This document shows, piece after piece, positions 1-10,924 of a stretch of DNA of 64,000 bases. Position 1 is the first letter of the stretch. Every line of letters starts with the position of its first letter. The notes beneath the pieces are model-generated. The model was not told the origin of the DNA, ran no database searches, and saw only the letters and a list, made by a program, of their open reading frames with translations. Position numbers and translations under genes: made by a program. Source of the DNA: Fasciola hepatica (Eukaryota; Platyhelminthes; Trematoda; Plagiorchiida; Fasciolidae); assembly GCA_948099385.1 (NCBI GenBank), contig CANUEZ040000168.1, positions 6,425,001-6,489,000 of the forward strand, written 5' to 3'.

Positions 1-1165
1 CAAGGTAGGTTAACGAAAGTCAACCTGGTTTTTGCTATTCACGACAGTCGCCCCCCCCCCTCCCTCCACCCGCTTCCCTGTAGCGAACAGCGTTAAGGTT
101 AACCACATTTGTTCGCTCTTGAGAAGGACGATCAGAAAACAGCACAAAACAATTAAAACACAAAGCCAAGCTGTCAGCTATCAACAAACTTCCGAAAGTT
201 TCAAGTGAGATTTATGGCATTATCGCGTCTGAAATCAGACACGAAACAAACTTTCAGTAGCAATTTGTTTTGTCAGAAAGGAATCCGCTCTTAACTGTTT
301 CCTGCTTTACCTCTTCGAATGCCGCTACATAGATTCTCCCACAACTAAGATACGTGTTTGAACAGATCGAAAATTAAGACCAATCCCATCACAGGTAAAA
401 ATTATCTTCGAATCACGATCTTCGCACAACGTCGGAACGCGCCGCAACCAGCTTGATGGCTCTTCCCTTCGGAGACCGCACCAACTAATGTTCTTGAGCT
501 GATATTATGGCGTATATGGAATTTATAAAAACAGCCTTTGTTCGCATGGAAATCACTACGCTCCGTGCTACGAGTCAACTTCATTGCTATCTCTTATAGC
601 AACTCTCCTGTTACCAGCAGATGGTTCCAACGAGCAGTGGGAAGCCGTTCGTACACAGCGCTATTGGTATCACTGAAGCAACCGAGACGTGAATACAGGA
701 TTTTTCGCTGACTTGAAGTTCCTAGATCCCAATTAGTTTTGAGGCTAGCCGCATTTTTTACAACCACGTGGACCTGCATTCTCCCTACACCTGGACTGAA
801 TGCAATGTTCCTTACATACATTCCATTCCTGTGCAAAGTAATAACCTCTACCATACTACATCACCAAGGATCAATAATGTCCTTCTTGTTAACCGTTCCA
901 TCATGATTTATGAGCGCTTTAGAGTTTTACTGCCGTGATGTGAACATATTTAGTGAAACCAGCAGGTTTGGCAGCTGTGAGATTCAACGCTTACAGTACA
1001 TTAGCAACAGCCATCGACGTGGGCTTTTAACTGCAGTCACAAATAACTGAGCATATAAAGCAACACGGTATACGTGGAATTCTAGGATATTCACCTACAC
1101 TGTTTGTCGAATGATTCCAATGATCTTCCAGGAACTACCTGAAAGACCTATGAAGCATACATATA
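1..1165. other. Unassigned non-coding DNA
   Basis: I recognise no gene here. The only notable composition is a C-rich tract near 50-70. Short reading frames on the minus strand (for example 594-854) match no family I know and lack a convincing splice context. Confidence 0.5.
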
Positions 1166-1841
1166 CATACCCTAGTGTAACATTTGAAAACTGTCAAAAC
1201 AGAAAAGCCTACGAGCATTCTTCAGCACAGTATGAAATGGTTTTTTTCTGTCGATGTGTAGGCATGCAACGCGATGGCTGTGTTCGGTCTTGAGGGGTTT
1301 CAATGGTAACATGGGCTCGGTTCGGGCGAATGTGTTCGCACGGAGGGAGTGAACTAGGTGGGACATCGCTGTGTCATCTAGCCCAATATCACCAACTGTG
1401 ATGCACCTTCCAAAGTATTTAGATTATTGACTCTTCTCAACTGATCACCACAGAAGAGTGGTAGCTAACTTAGACTCCTATCAGTCTTGTAAAAGCAAAC
1501 TACACATGGATGCAGCAAGGTGCACGCCACATCATACAAAGCAGAATGAAGACCAGAAAAATAACTACAACCATGCGGATCGAAATCCATCGGCAGGAGG
1601 AACAAAACGATAGACGGCTTGTGCTGGGTCGGTCTTTAGAAGACCGGGTCGATGTACCAGCCATGGTGGAGTCAGTTGGAAATATCGCGGGTGGTTGAAG
1701 CTATGGGCAAGCTAGTAGCACATAACTGCAGGACTAGACGGCATGCCTACACACCGACAGAAAACACCATTTCATGCTGCGCTGAAGAAAGCTCGTAGGC
1801 TTTCCTGTTGTAACAATTTTCAAACGTTACACTAGGGTATG
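1166..1841. repeat. Diverged inverted repeat, arms about 102 bp
   Basis: The arm at 1166-1267 is repeated in reverse complement at 1741-1841. By eye the arms are roughly 80-85% identical, both running from CATACCCTAGTGTAAC through a shared GCCTACGAGC block to GTAGGCATGC. The 473-bp spacer has no recognised coding content. The structure could be a decayed foldback element or two oppositely oriented copies of a short dispersed repeat. Confidence 0.7.
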
Positions 1842-2076
1842 CGGGGTTTGAACACCAACAGACTAGAATATTTCCACAGCCGTTCGCGAGACTCGTAATG
1901 CTCGTGTCTCAGGATGTCACACATAGACAAACGCGTGATCTCGAGCCCCATAAACCTGCTTAAATAACCATTTCATTTCATATTGTAGTTATTTTTCCTG
2001 TTGGATTTTATACGAACGCGACCGACGAGTATCCGAAAGAAATTTCTCTCGCAGTGTTTGTCTTCTGGATTGTTTA

Positions 2077-2080
<4 letters not shown>

Positions 2081-2134
<54 letters not shown>
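2081..2134. repeat. (TA)n microsatellite
   Basis: There are 27 uninterrupted TA units. It lies about 100 bp beyond the 3' end of the DPH1 exon, inside what should be the next DPH1 intron. Tracts like this are length-polymorphic and error-prone in assemblies. Confidence 0.97.
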
Positions 2135-2135
<1 letters not shown>

Positions 2136-2231
2136 CTTAGCGGTGATATCTTGTTTGGCTTGGAAATGAGTACAGTTTTATAACTGTACGTGAAGTGCAA
2201 CAACAGCAAGATACGATTGATTCCAACTTAC

Positions 2232-2663
2232 AGAACAGAAGGTGTCTCCAAAGGAATTAAACAGCTATGACCGTAGTGTACCAGCAAATCCACTCCCAGA
2301 GCTCTTGCGGTATAATCGTCCACACAACAAGCACCATAAGTCACATCGCCCATAATTACAATATCCAATTCTGCTTCGCTTGGATCAGCTTGCTGTCCTT
2401 GCTTTTCATCCTTATCAAACACTGTGGAAAATCTGCGTAATAATTCCGCAATGGGAATGGCAAACATGAGAAGTCCTTCCGGAAATTGGAGAGCGACGCG
2501 TTTTGCACGGAGACAACAAATACGCCAAATAGTTTTGTGTATTTCAAAGTTGTAATTGGAGGGCAGTACGTTTGCAATCGCTTGATTCAAAGTATCGTGC
2601 TTCAAAAGCGTTTCCGGTATTCGAAACGGTGCAATTCGCTTGACTGGCATATTTTCAGGATAG
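2232..2663 (-). CDS. DPH1: DPH1 exon: 2-(3-amino-3-carboxypropyl)histidine synthase subunit 1 (partial)
   Basis: DPH1 works with DPH2 as a [4Fe-4S] radical enzyme in the cytosol. It catalyses the first step of diphthamide formation on a histidine of elongation factor 2. The translation contains the family's hallmark N-terminal blocks [44 protein letters not shown] (with the first cluster-ligand cysteine region) and [12 protein letters not shown]. The exon ends at 2232 with a perfect GTAAGT donor at 2231-2226. At the 5' side an AG at 2665-2664 could be the acceptor; an in-frame ATG lies at 2650, but other family members extend further upstream, so the start is unclear. A 12-16 residue acidic/Q-rich insert lies between the LLRRF and VIMGD blocks. 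No other DPH1 exon was found; the next ones should lie left of the window. It looks like a functional host exon, with no stops over about 140 codons. Confidence 0.88.
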
Positions 2664-3185
2664 CTGGGCAATTATATTTTCAATGCTGAAAACTAACCAG
2701 AGAAGGAAGTGACGATGGGCTGCGTTCAGTGTTCCAAATATCATTTCTATTTGATTACCGTGATAAACAGTTGCTAGGTTATCATTATTAATTTCGCGAA
2801 ACGTGAGTCAGAAAGAGGGTTCTGATTACCTGTCAGAAATCAACGCACCAGGATGGGTCGTTAGTTTTCAGATCCCCAGATAAAAAACTCAGCAGGTTCG
2901 AAATGGCTCATTGTCCGTCTACTTTTAGCATCCGATGACTTACTTGTTCTATCGGTGCTGATCTCTTAAATACATTGACGGTGCAGTTCTATGTAAAATT
3001 ATCTAAATTTCGTAGGTTGTCAAAACCTTTTTAATAAATTATCTTGCGTTCATGATAATTCCGTTTATTTATTGGGATATAATCGTAAATGAATCCATGC
3101 CTGCTGAGTGATTTTGGTTTTCCACGATCCTCCATCACTCACGACTCATGATTAGCACTGATCGCCAAATCAAAAAACTGTTCCC
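2664..3185. other. Probable DPH1 intron or 5' flank
   Basis: This is AT-rich sequence without a recognisable reading frame or repeat. It lies upstream of the minus-strand DPH1 exon, so it is probably intron or promoter-side DNA. Confidence 0.4.
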
Positions 3186-3691
3186 CTAAGAAGATAAGAA
3201 AACACAATCTGTATAACATCTATGGCAAGGCAAAACAGAAATGGGATAACAAGACAACCTTGACGTACCCCACCGTAGACGGTGAAAACTGATCACATCA
3301 GATACTCCATTTCTCAGTAAACAGTTCCACAGCTCAGTTTTATCAATGAAGTAAAAGCCCGAGCCGATGTCCAGGAAATTGATTATCGTCTGTCTCGATA
3401 GGGTGTGATGGTGTTCCAGCAGCTGAGCATGGAGATTTGATGGTTTAATGCACGACCGCTGCAAGGCCCAGATTGTTGCTCGTCCGTATGCTCTTCATGT
3501 GTCTGGTACAACCTGTGCAGTGTGACAGATGCTGACAGACTCGACGCTACTAAAATCCGGTCTATGCCTCTGTGGTATACGCAATCATTACAGGGGCCCT
3601 TGAACATGGAGATAACAACAGATTCAAGAAGGATGTTGGGGACTGCACTGAATCCCAAACAATGAACAAGAAAAGTTTTCCAACATGCCAC
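3186..3691 (-). pseudogene. RTE-type LINE reverse transcriptase fragment
   Basis: Two overlapping minus-strand frames (3691-3383 and 3464-3186) carry the palm-domain approach of the same RT family as the copy at 7.0-10.8 kb. Equivalent blocks are CNDCVYHRGI (family: GNHRGI), TDEQQSGP (family: REQQAGFRPG), LLEHHHTLSRQTIINFLD (family: LLETRHTHRRPTI) and a decayed motif A. Stop codons and frameshifts break it and the active-site YADD is not present. It is a truncated relic in opposite orientation to its neighbour at 3780. Confidence 0.75.
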
Positions 3692-3779
3692 ATTCTACAA
3701 TCTTAGCACGGAGGAGGCGGAAGGTCACTAGACATGGCCATTTCGTGAATTTTTGACCCAACAGATGGATCCGTCTAAA

Positions 3780-5436
3780 CAGATCATCACGACAAGACTG
3801 CGCCTTGGCGTGATGCGATGGTTTAAGTCTCCATGAGACAAAGAACCATGCAGGATAGCTTCCTTAAGTCGGAGATGCAATCATGCCTGCCAAACCGATG
3901 GGTAGGAGCTAGACGAAGTCCAGCCTCTGAACCAGTTGATGAGCAACATCCGGTTCTAAACGATTCCAACGAATAAACAAAGAGAAACAGTTTGCCGATC
4001 TAAAATCCTCCACTAGATGGACGTAAGAGTGGAGTACTTGGGGTTTCTCTCGACGGTGGGAGAAGTCATCGCACTTCATTGGGCAGCTATCGCCCACCTA
4101 ACCTGGACAGCCCCAGCCCAAAGAATGCTGCTCCGTCTACGTTCTGCTTGCTCCACTGGGTGCATAGGGCTAAGGACTGAATTCGAAAAGCGGATCGATA
4201 AAAGAGCACCAGCGACGACAAGACAGAACGTATGCAACAATCATGTCTCACGTGACAGACCAGAAGAAGTTCCTTCACGGGTTCTTCGGCCACATTCCCG
4301 TGCTGGGTTAACGCCCCACTGCGTTGTAGGTCAGACTTTTGAGTCAAAGGCTCCGGTTAGGGTTCCCAAAGAAAAACCCTCTTTGTGGTGAGGGAAGTCG
4401 CGAAGTATGATTCGCCCAGAAACCTCCAGCCTCTTTCCCGTAAAGGGCCTTACCAACTTTCCCTCTTTTAATTAAGGAATGATGCAAAGCACCACGGGTA
4501 GTTGCGACTTTATTGAAAGCAGAAGTTCAAGAGTTGAGTATAAATCAAATGCACTTCTTGAGCCTAAATGTTCACTTCACTTGGCTACCTTGAACGTCCG
4601 CACACTGTCAGATAGGACAACGGGTTGCCCTCGCTTAAGCCCATGAAACTTCTAAAACTGATGTATGCTGTATCTCCGAAACACGCACGCAAGACCCCAC
4701 TTCTGTGATCACTCTTCGCACCCCAGATACAACCTCAGTCTCTCGCGTGTCGGGTGATCCGTTGTATAGTGCTCGTGGTCAGACTGGCATTGGGATTGCT
4801 TTGAACATGATAGCTGAGTGTGCACTGCTAGGCTGGATTCCAATCAGCAGTCGTTTGTGGGCAGTTAGGTTGGACGGTTCTGTTCGTATTAACAACAACA
4901 AACTGAAGGGCCGATGCTTATTCGTCGTGTCTGTGTATGCACCCACTGGCTACAGTTCCTCTAAAGCCAAGGCCGAATTCTGTCAGGATTTGTCTCAGCT
5001 GCTTCGAAGCATACGTTCAACAGACATGGTGGTCATTGCTGGGGATTTCAACGTCCGAGTTGGTCGTTTGGGAGATTCCGAAAGGCACATTTGCTATCCC
5101 AGCCGATCGTACTGATAACGGCAATCATCTCATTCAGCTGTGCTCCGACCGTAGATTATTTCTGGGAAGTACGAACTTCTGCCATAAGAAGCGGCATCGA
5201 CTGACATTGCGTCCACCTACGCCTTCCCAACGTTGGACTCGGATTGATCATATTGTCATTGGTCACCGTTGGCGTGGATCAGTTGTAGATTGCCGTTTAG
5301 TTTGGTCTACGCCTGTGAATTCAGATCACGCCTTGGTCCGTGATCGCTTCTGTTTACGTCTCATTCACCCACGTCAAAGCCACTCGTCCTGCGCAGTTGC
5401 GAAACGGCCCGCCACCAAAGCCAGCTCGCTCATCTA
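3780..5436 (+). mobile_element. RTE-type LINE copy A: 5' region plus endonuclease, truncated
   Basis: The 5' part (3780-4560) is also present upstream of the other RTE copies at 7036 and, reversed, at 14800. The endonuclease (APE) domain follows in broken frames: about 4570-4710, 4705-5115 and 4937-5437. Recognisable blocks are LNVRTL, SARGQTGIGIAL, LFVVSVYAPT, VVIAGDFNV, RTDNGNHLIQLC, RIDHIVIGHRW and NSDHALV. The APE active-site Asn of the GDFN block and the His of the SDHALV block remain, but a frameshift near 5080 and upstream stop codons prevent expression. The copy stops before the reverse transcriptase, at about 5436. Confidence 0.85.
3787..4409 (+). repeat. Left arm of a 10-kb-spaced inverted duplication (RTE 5' region)
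   Basis: This block is repeated in reverse complement at about 14155-14800. The translation of 4017-4391 (124 residues) is identical to that of the opposite-strand copy. Identity falls sharply at 4409/14155 and more gently outward of about 3960. A roughly 25-bp insertion distinguishes the copy near 14605-14630. The arms are 5' regions of two oppositely oriented RTE copies (A and C). Confidence 0.9.
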
Positions 5437-5715
5437 GGGGAATCGCCAGCGTGCACTGAACTCGTTCGGGTAGCAGCTGCTGCTGAATCGCTGTCTTCTG
5501 GCTTTCTATAGCGGGTTGGAGCGATTAAAGTCGCTAGTTGAGGTCCTGCGCGCAGGTTTCCACATAGGTCGTAGAAAGGAACGCGTGGGTCATAACATTT
5601 ATACTGCGACAGTGTGCATGTGGCGTGCACGGGCAACGGTCTAGTGGCTACTGTTCTCGGCAGCAAGGGTTCAGATAAACGATGATGTGTTAAGCAAATG
5701 AGCAAAGTTGAATGT

Positions 5716-5890
5716 CGCCACACCGGTGCGTTCCAGGACGGCCGGGCGAAGCACATCATATAGCTTGTCTACAGGTGGATTGGAGACTACATTTTCGACA
5801 AATTCAAAGGAAGTTCAGCTGGGAGGTGATTCCGAAGGCAGCGAACTGTGCCTTCAGACGGGTAAGCCAAAGAGAGGGGTTCCCTGGGAT
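5716..5890 (-). pseudogene. Relic of Ty3/Gypsy gag
   Basis: The plus-strand sequence aligns by eye with 63310-63520, the gag of the Gypsy element at the window end. Shared stretches include GGCGAAGCA(C/T)ATCATA, TTGGAGA(C/T), AAAGGAAGTTC(A/G)GC, TGGGAGGTGATTC and CCAAAGAGAGGG(G/A)TT. It is a short, diverged piece, with no open frame of its own. It shows that related Gypsy elements inserted here long before the young copy at 59-64 kb. Confidence 0.75.
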
Positions 5891-5947
5891 AGATAATAAT
5901 GCGATAGATGAAATTTTAAGCATCGCAGGATCCAGCATAATTAACTT

Positions 5948-6255
5948 CGATTCTTATGTAATGGCAAATCTACTTGGATTTTTTACATTGAAAGGTCGAA
6001 CGCCGCGAGCCGGAATCGAGCCGACGGCCCTCCACTCACCAGGCAGATCATCTATCAACTGAGTCATCGCGGTACGGCCAGTCGCGGGTGAATAACGCAA
6101 GTGAATGGCCGATGATGCCCGAACCACCGCACCGCGATAGGTCAACTAGTAGAGCATCTGCCCGGTAAGCGGAGTGTCGCCGGTTCGATTTCGGCTGCCG
6201 GCGTTTGACTTTTTGATGCGAAAATCCCAAGTGGATTTTCCAGTACATAACATTC
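5948..6255. mobile_element. Pair of inverted tRNA-derived SINE-like arms
   Basis: Two 72-nt tRNA-like heads lie head to head: 6001-6072 on the minus strand and 6132-6203 on the plus strand. Each has an A-box-like block (TAGGTCAACTAGTAGAGC in the plus arm) and a B box (GGTTCGATTTC plus arm, GGCTCGATTCC minus arm) at tRNA spacing. The minus-strand head can close a CCGCGA/TCGCGG acceptor-like stem. Similar 45-50-nt tails follow both heads, including an ATCC(C)AAGT(G/A)GATTT block. The arms are separated by 59 bp. Because the similarity continues past the tRNA part, these look like SINE copies, not tRNA genes. Confidence 0.7.
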
Positions 6256-6366
6256 AGGCCCCTCGTACTAATAATACGTTCTATGTAAAAATAAGTTGGA
6301 TTCATTCATAATGAAAAGACTGCGATAGAATAAATATATAATGAAAGAATGAGTACGTTACTGCAC

Positions 6367-6902
6367 TATGCAAGGATCAGTGTTCCTCTCTGCGGGTCAA
6401 TTGTGTTTGATCTGCGAAATACAAAAAACCCAGAAAACTCCATGAGCACGAGGTCTAAGTAAAGGCATTTACAGGATCCTAAACCTGCAACTATCGGACA
6501 TCAACATGGCCCTCGGCAGCCTGCTGACTACACTGCTGCCCTCAACGAAAGAATACTGTCCGCAGTGTTGTGTACTATATCATCACACAAACCGAGAGTA
6601 TTCGGTTCATCGGGACCGCTCATCGTGAAGGCCCCTGCACAAATTCACTATTGGCCACTGCACCTCAAACCAGTCAATTATTAAGGCTTCCTGGTTTAAT
6701 CGGTCCCACTGACAGAATTGTCGAATTGTATTACGCAAGGATCAGTGTTTCTCCGCGGAGGTTGCTTGGGTTCGATCTCCAAAGTACAAGAGAAAAACGG
6801 AAAACTCCATGAGCACAAAGGCTCAGTAAGTGCATCAACAGGATCCTACACTTCCATTGATGGGACACCAATATGGTCTCTAGCGGTCTGACCACTGCAG
6901 TT
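6367..6902. repeat. Diverged direct repeat, period about 364 bp
   Basis: About 172 bp at 6367-6539 recurs in the same orientation at 6730-6902. Shared landmarks are GCAAGGATCAGTGTT, AAAACTCCATGAGCAC, ACAGGATCCTA and a final CTGACTAC/CTGACCAC block. The second copy has GGGTTCGATCTCC, which resembles a B box. This could be another SINE family present twice. Confidence 0.7.
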
Positions 6903-7682
6903 GTGACACGCTAACGAACGCGTTTACCACACAAAAACAAAGACGGTGGTTCGAAATGGACACGGACACAGACAACCAGGGCCGCCAGATGCGCTGGATG
7001 GAGCGCTCTTTCGTGAGGGTTGCACGTGCATGTGCCATCACGAAGAGACTGCACCTTTACGTGGTGTGATGGCTTGCGCGCCTCTATGACCCAAAGAGCT
7101 ATACAGGATGGCTTCTTTAGGCCGGAGATGCAATCATACCTGACAGGTCAATGGGTAGAGGTCAGACAAAGTCCAGTCTCCTGGTCCTCCAGGTTGGGGG
7201 TTGATTTGAGCTGGCAACTCAATCGGCAAAATCCGTGGACGAATAATTGATCCAAGCAAATGGGTTTCCACTAAGCCATCCCGCTGCCTTGCGGATAGGT
7301 TCTTCTTAGAACTAAAGGCTTTCGATGAGGACCCTAATCGTTCTCCTGCTTTGTGGCTGGACACCCTAGCAGTACTCGTCCAACATCTCCCATGAACTGC
7401 ACGAACACAAAGAATTCCATACTGCATCGGTCGTCGCGCAGGCTAATCAGGACCGCGCTGCCCATTGCATCGAGCGGGGTGGGCAGTGATAAGTGGGCTA
7501 CTGTTCAGAGTTCTCTCTCCCTTTTATTCAACTTTTGTCTTCTGTCCCTAACCATCCCTCTTTGCCCCATCTATCCACCCATAATGCTCCCATTGATAAC
7601 ACGGTTGATACTCGCAACGATTCACTGTCAACTAGTGTCGGGAATAATCCTCCGTCTGATAACTCACATTTTCTCAAGCCTC

Positions 7683-8855
7683 GTCAGCCTCTGAATCTCG
7701 GCTCCTTCAACGTGCGTACACTCATGCAGGTCGGGAAGCAGGCGTGCCTAGCGCTCACAATAGATTCTCTGAAGATTGATGTCTGCTGCTTAAGTGAAAC
7801 GCGTATACAGGATTCGAGTAGTGTAATTCAACTAACTGCTCCTGGTATCTCATCGAGGTATTTTCTGCGCACCTCAGGAGACGACGTAGCTCGAGCTGCG
7901 GGTCAACGTGTTATAGGAAGTCTTGACTGACAAGGCTGCAGCTGCCCTTTTGGACTGGGTCCCTGTTAACAGTCGTTTATGTGCTGTGAGACTCCAAGGG
8001 TCAGTCGGCGTTCGAAAAGATTCTTGTGTTGAGCGCAATTTGTTTGTGATCTCGGCGTACGCCCCAACAGACTGCAGCTCTGACACGCAGAAAGATGAGT
8101 TCTATGATGAACTCGCCACCCTCGTTCGCAGCAGTAAAGGTTTTGACATTGTAGTGCTAGCTGGTGACTTCAATGCACAAGTTGGCAAACTTAGTGTGTC
8201 AGAAGCCTGCTTAGGTGGGCGCTGTGCTTTACCCGCTCAGCGTACAGATAACGGGGATAGGCTTCTCCAGTTTTGTGCAGACAATCGATTGTTCTTGTCC
8301 AGCACCAATTTCCGACAAAGCTCGCGTCGCACAGCGACATGGCGCTCTAGCTCTACAGGTACTTTGAGTCAAGTTGATCATATCACAGTAAGCTACCGGT
8401 GGCGCAGTTCTGTTCAGAACTGTAGATCTTACTGGTCCACGTACGTAGAGCCGGATCATGCATTAGTTTTAATGCGATTATCTCTCAAGCTCCATGGTCA
8501 TCGTCGCAAACCGCAAACCCGATTAGCCGTGCAGCGTTTGTCTGATCCAGAAGTACGCACCCGTTACGAGCAGAAGTTAGCACATGAGCTAGGATCTACG
8601 ACGAACAGTAATGTAAATGAGCATTGGGCTCATATCAAACAGGCGATGCACTTTGTAGCAGGTTTTGCCTCTGGTCCTAGATTCGTTGTCCATCAAAGAT
8701 ACTGGATCTCACAAGAATCGCTGAGTATAATAGAGCAAAAGCGTCAGCTCTCAAACCGTAAGGAGATGAATAAGTTGCAGAGAAAGCTGCAAAGGCAAGT
8801 TACGAAAAACCTTAAGAAGGATCGCGAAAACTGGGGGGAGGGGAATTCAAGGTAG
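7683..8855 (+). pseudogene. APE-type endonuclease domain of RTE copy B1
   Basis: The endonuclease nicks target DNA to prime reverse transcription. Frame 1 (to 7930) contains LGSFNVRTLM and CCLSETRIQD (metal-binding Glu in SETRI). A deletion of roughly 20 codons and a frameshift near 7915 remove the usual GVGI block. Frame 2 (7923-8855) continues with RLCAVRL, LFVISAYAPTDCSSD, IVVLAGDFNAQVG, RTDNGDRLLQFCADNRLF, QVDHITVSYRW and EPDHALV, which keep the catalytic Asp/Asn and the final His. The linker after 8500 is basic and ends at a frameshift by 8855. Confidence 0.88.
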
Positions 8856-8861
8856 CCGAAG

Positions 8862-10687
8862 AAATGGAAATAGTAACTGATTCAGGTAACAGTCACAGAC
8901 TGTTCAAACTTATTCGTGACACCGGTGGATGGCGCATCCAGGTCAGTGAAACGATTTGCGATAGGAATGGAGAACCCATCCATAGCAAACAGCAAAGACT
9001 TGACCGTTGAGTCGAATATTTCAAGGAACAGTTTAGCTGGCCGCACGCTAGTGTAGTTACTCCTGTGTCAACAACTGCGACTCCTTGGGTGGTATCACTT
9101 AAGCCCCCATCGGAAGTAGAAGTAGAGTCATGTATACGATCACTAAAGCGAGGAAAAGCGTCAGGTCCCGACGAACTTCCTCCAGTTTTTTCAAACTGGG
9201 TGGAAAAGTTTTGATAAAATCACTTACCGCTTTGCTCTGTGACATTTGGAACGCGGAGCGTATTCCGTTAATATGGAGTGAGTCGTTGATTGTTCCCATC
9301 TTGAAGAGAAAAATACGCAATGACTGGTAATCATCTTGGGATTAGCTTAATTCCGATAGTCACCAATGTATTAGCCTCAATTCTACTGCACCGTCTTACA
9401 CCCGCTCGCGAGAGGAATGCCCGCGAACAGCAGGCTGGATTCCGCCCAGGTCGAGGATGCATCGACCAGAGTTTTACTCTTCGCCGACTACTTGAAACGC
9501 GTCACACGCACCGCCGACCGACAATAATGATTTCCTTAAACTTGAAAGGCACCTTCGATTCAGTTGATCGAGCAGCGCTTTTCAGTACTCTTCATCGAAA
9601 AGGTATTCCCCAGAAGTTCGTGAATCTACTGAGATCATTGTATTTTCATACTTCTGATCGCGTTAAAGTTTACGGTGAACTATCCGGTCGGTTCAAAACG
9701 ACCAGAGGTGTTCGACAAGGATGTCTTATGTCTCCATTCCCGTTCAACTTCGTCATGGACGAAATAATGGAAAGTGCGCTGCAAAATCTTCAGGATGTAG
9801 ACGTCGAACTAGGAAATAGTAGAAAGCTATGTGACCTAGATTACGCAGACGACCTTGTCTGCTTGTTCGAATCCACGGAACATGCTCAACGTGCACTAGG
9901 TAGGCTCTCAAGAGCTGTAGCTCTATTCGGCATGCGCTTTGCACCTTCAAAATGAAAGGTGATGTTACAAGACTGGACGTCAACGATTCCGAGCCTGACG
10001 CTCGATGGGGAGGTGCTATCAGTTGTCGACCACTTCACCTACCTCGGTAGCTGCGTGACGACGGATGGGAGCACAGTAGTAGAGATGAGCACGCGCAAAT
10101 CCAAGGCTCGAGCGGCGTTCACTGGACTAAAGCACTTGTGGCACCGACCTGGTATTTCACTGAATTTGAAAGGTCGTGTATACTGTGCCGCAGTGCGTTC
10201 AGTTTTGTTGTATGGTTGCGAAACTTGGAGTCTGCGTGCTGAAGATATTCGTCGTTTTGAGGTTTTCGACCACCGATGTTTACGTAGTATCGCTAAGGTC
10301 GGGTAGAGTGGCCGAGTATGCAATGCTGAGGTCAGAAATCGAGTATTGGGTACTAATTCGGAGAACGTTTTGTCACAGTGCATACAGCTTAGTAGACTTC
10401 GTTGCTTGGGGCACGTGTTACGTGTGTCAAGCACACGTCTACCGTATCGCGTCCTATTCTCCGTTCCTCCTAGGGAGTAGAAGAGACCACGTGGAGGTCA
10501 ACAGATGACGTGGCAACGAGGAATGAGAAAATGTACAGCAGACTTAGGAAAAGTAGGTGCTTCACGTGTTCGTGGTTGGGGTCCAAAAGATCCGTCTACC
10601 AGTTGGCTGGAGACACTGAAGGATATGGCTGCGAACCGCGAACAGCGGCGATCATGTTGTCACTTTCTATCGAACCAGAATGATTGA
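8862..10687 (+). pseudogene. Reverse transcriptase and C-terminal domain of RTE copy B1
   Basis: Blocks in order are a linker with NSHRLFKLIRDTGG, KRGKASGPDELPP, REQQAGFRPGRGCIDQ, TRGVRQGCLMSP and CDLDYADDLVCLFES (YADD active site at about 9842-9853). The C-terminal part holds DHFTYLGS, LLYGCETWSL, DHRCLRSIAKV and SWLETLKDMAANR. Motif A reads SLNLKGTFDSVD; family members normally have an Asp where the Asn stands, so the active site is damaged. Stops at 9008, 9954 and 10304 and a frameshift near 9210-9320 also prevent translation. It ends at the TGA at 10685, followed by the 3' UTR. Confidence 0.9.
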
Positions 10688-10924
10688 TCGATGTGTTTTT
10701 GTACAGTTAGACTGTGTATTCCGTGTGTTGGCTACTAAGGCATTCTTTCCTTTTCCCACCCATGTAGGTCCAGTCCCTGTACATCTTGTACGATGATGAT
10801 GATGCACGTGCACGATGTGCAAAGGCATAGAAGGAATGAAAACCCGAAGAGCAGAGGGCCGTAAAGTCCCAACAGATCAGGTATGGTAACGATCTGGACG
10901 ACAGAGGACTACTTGTCTACCACA

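Larger units (their letters stand above)
7036..10804 (+). mobile_element. RTE-type LINE copy B1, near full length but inactive
   Basis: This is the most complete non-LTR element of the window. In order it holds a 5' region (7036-7690), an APE endonuclease (about 7690-8500), a linker, a reverse transcriptase (about 9110-9955), the C-terminal domain (9960-10687) and a short 3' UTR ending in a (GAT)n tail at about 10790-10803. Such short simple-repeat tails are typical of the RTE clade. At least five frameshifts or stops interrupt it (near 7915, 8850, 9008, 9210 and 10304). Copy B2, only 120 bp downstream, is very similar and clearly of the same subfamily. Confidence 0.9.

Noticed and set aside
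6001..6203. Two tRNA genes (minus 6001-6072, plus 6132-6203)
   Set aside because: A and B boxes are present, but the acceptor and anticodon arms pair poorly and the similarity between the two extends into non-tRNA tails, as in SINEs.
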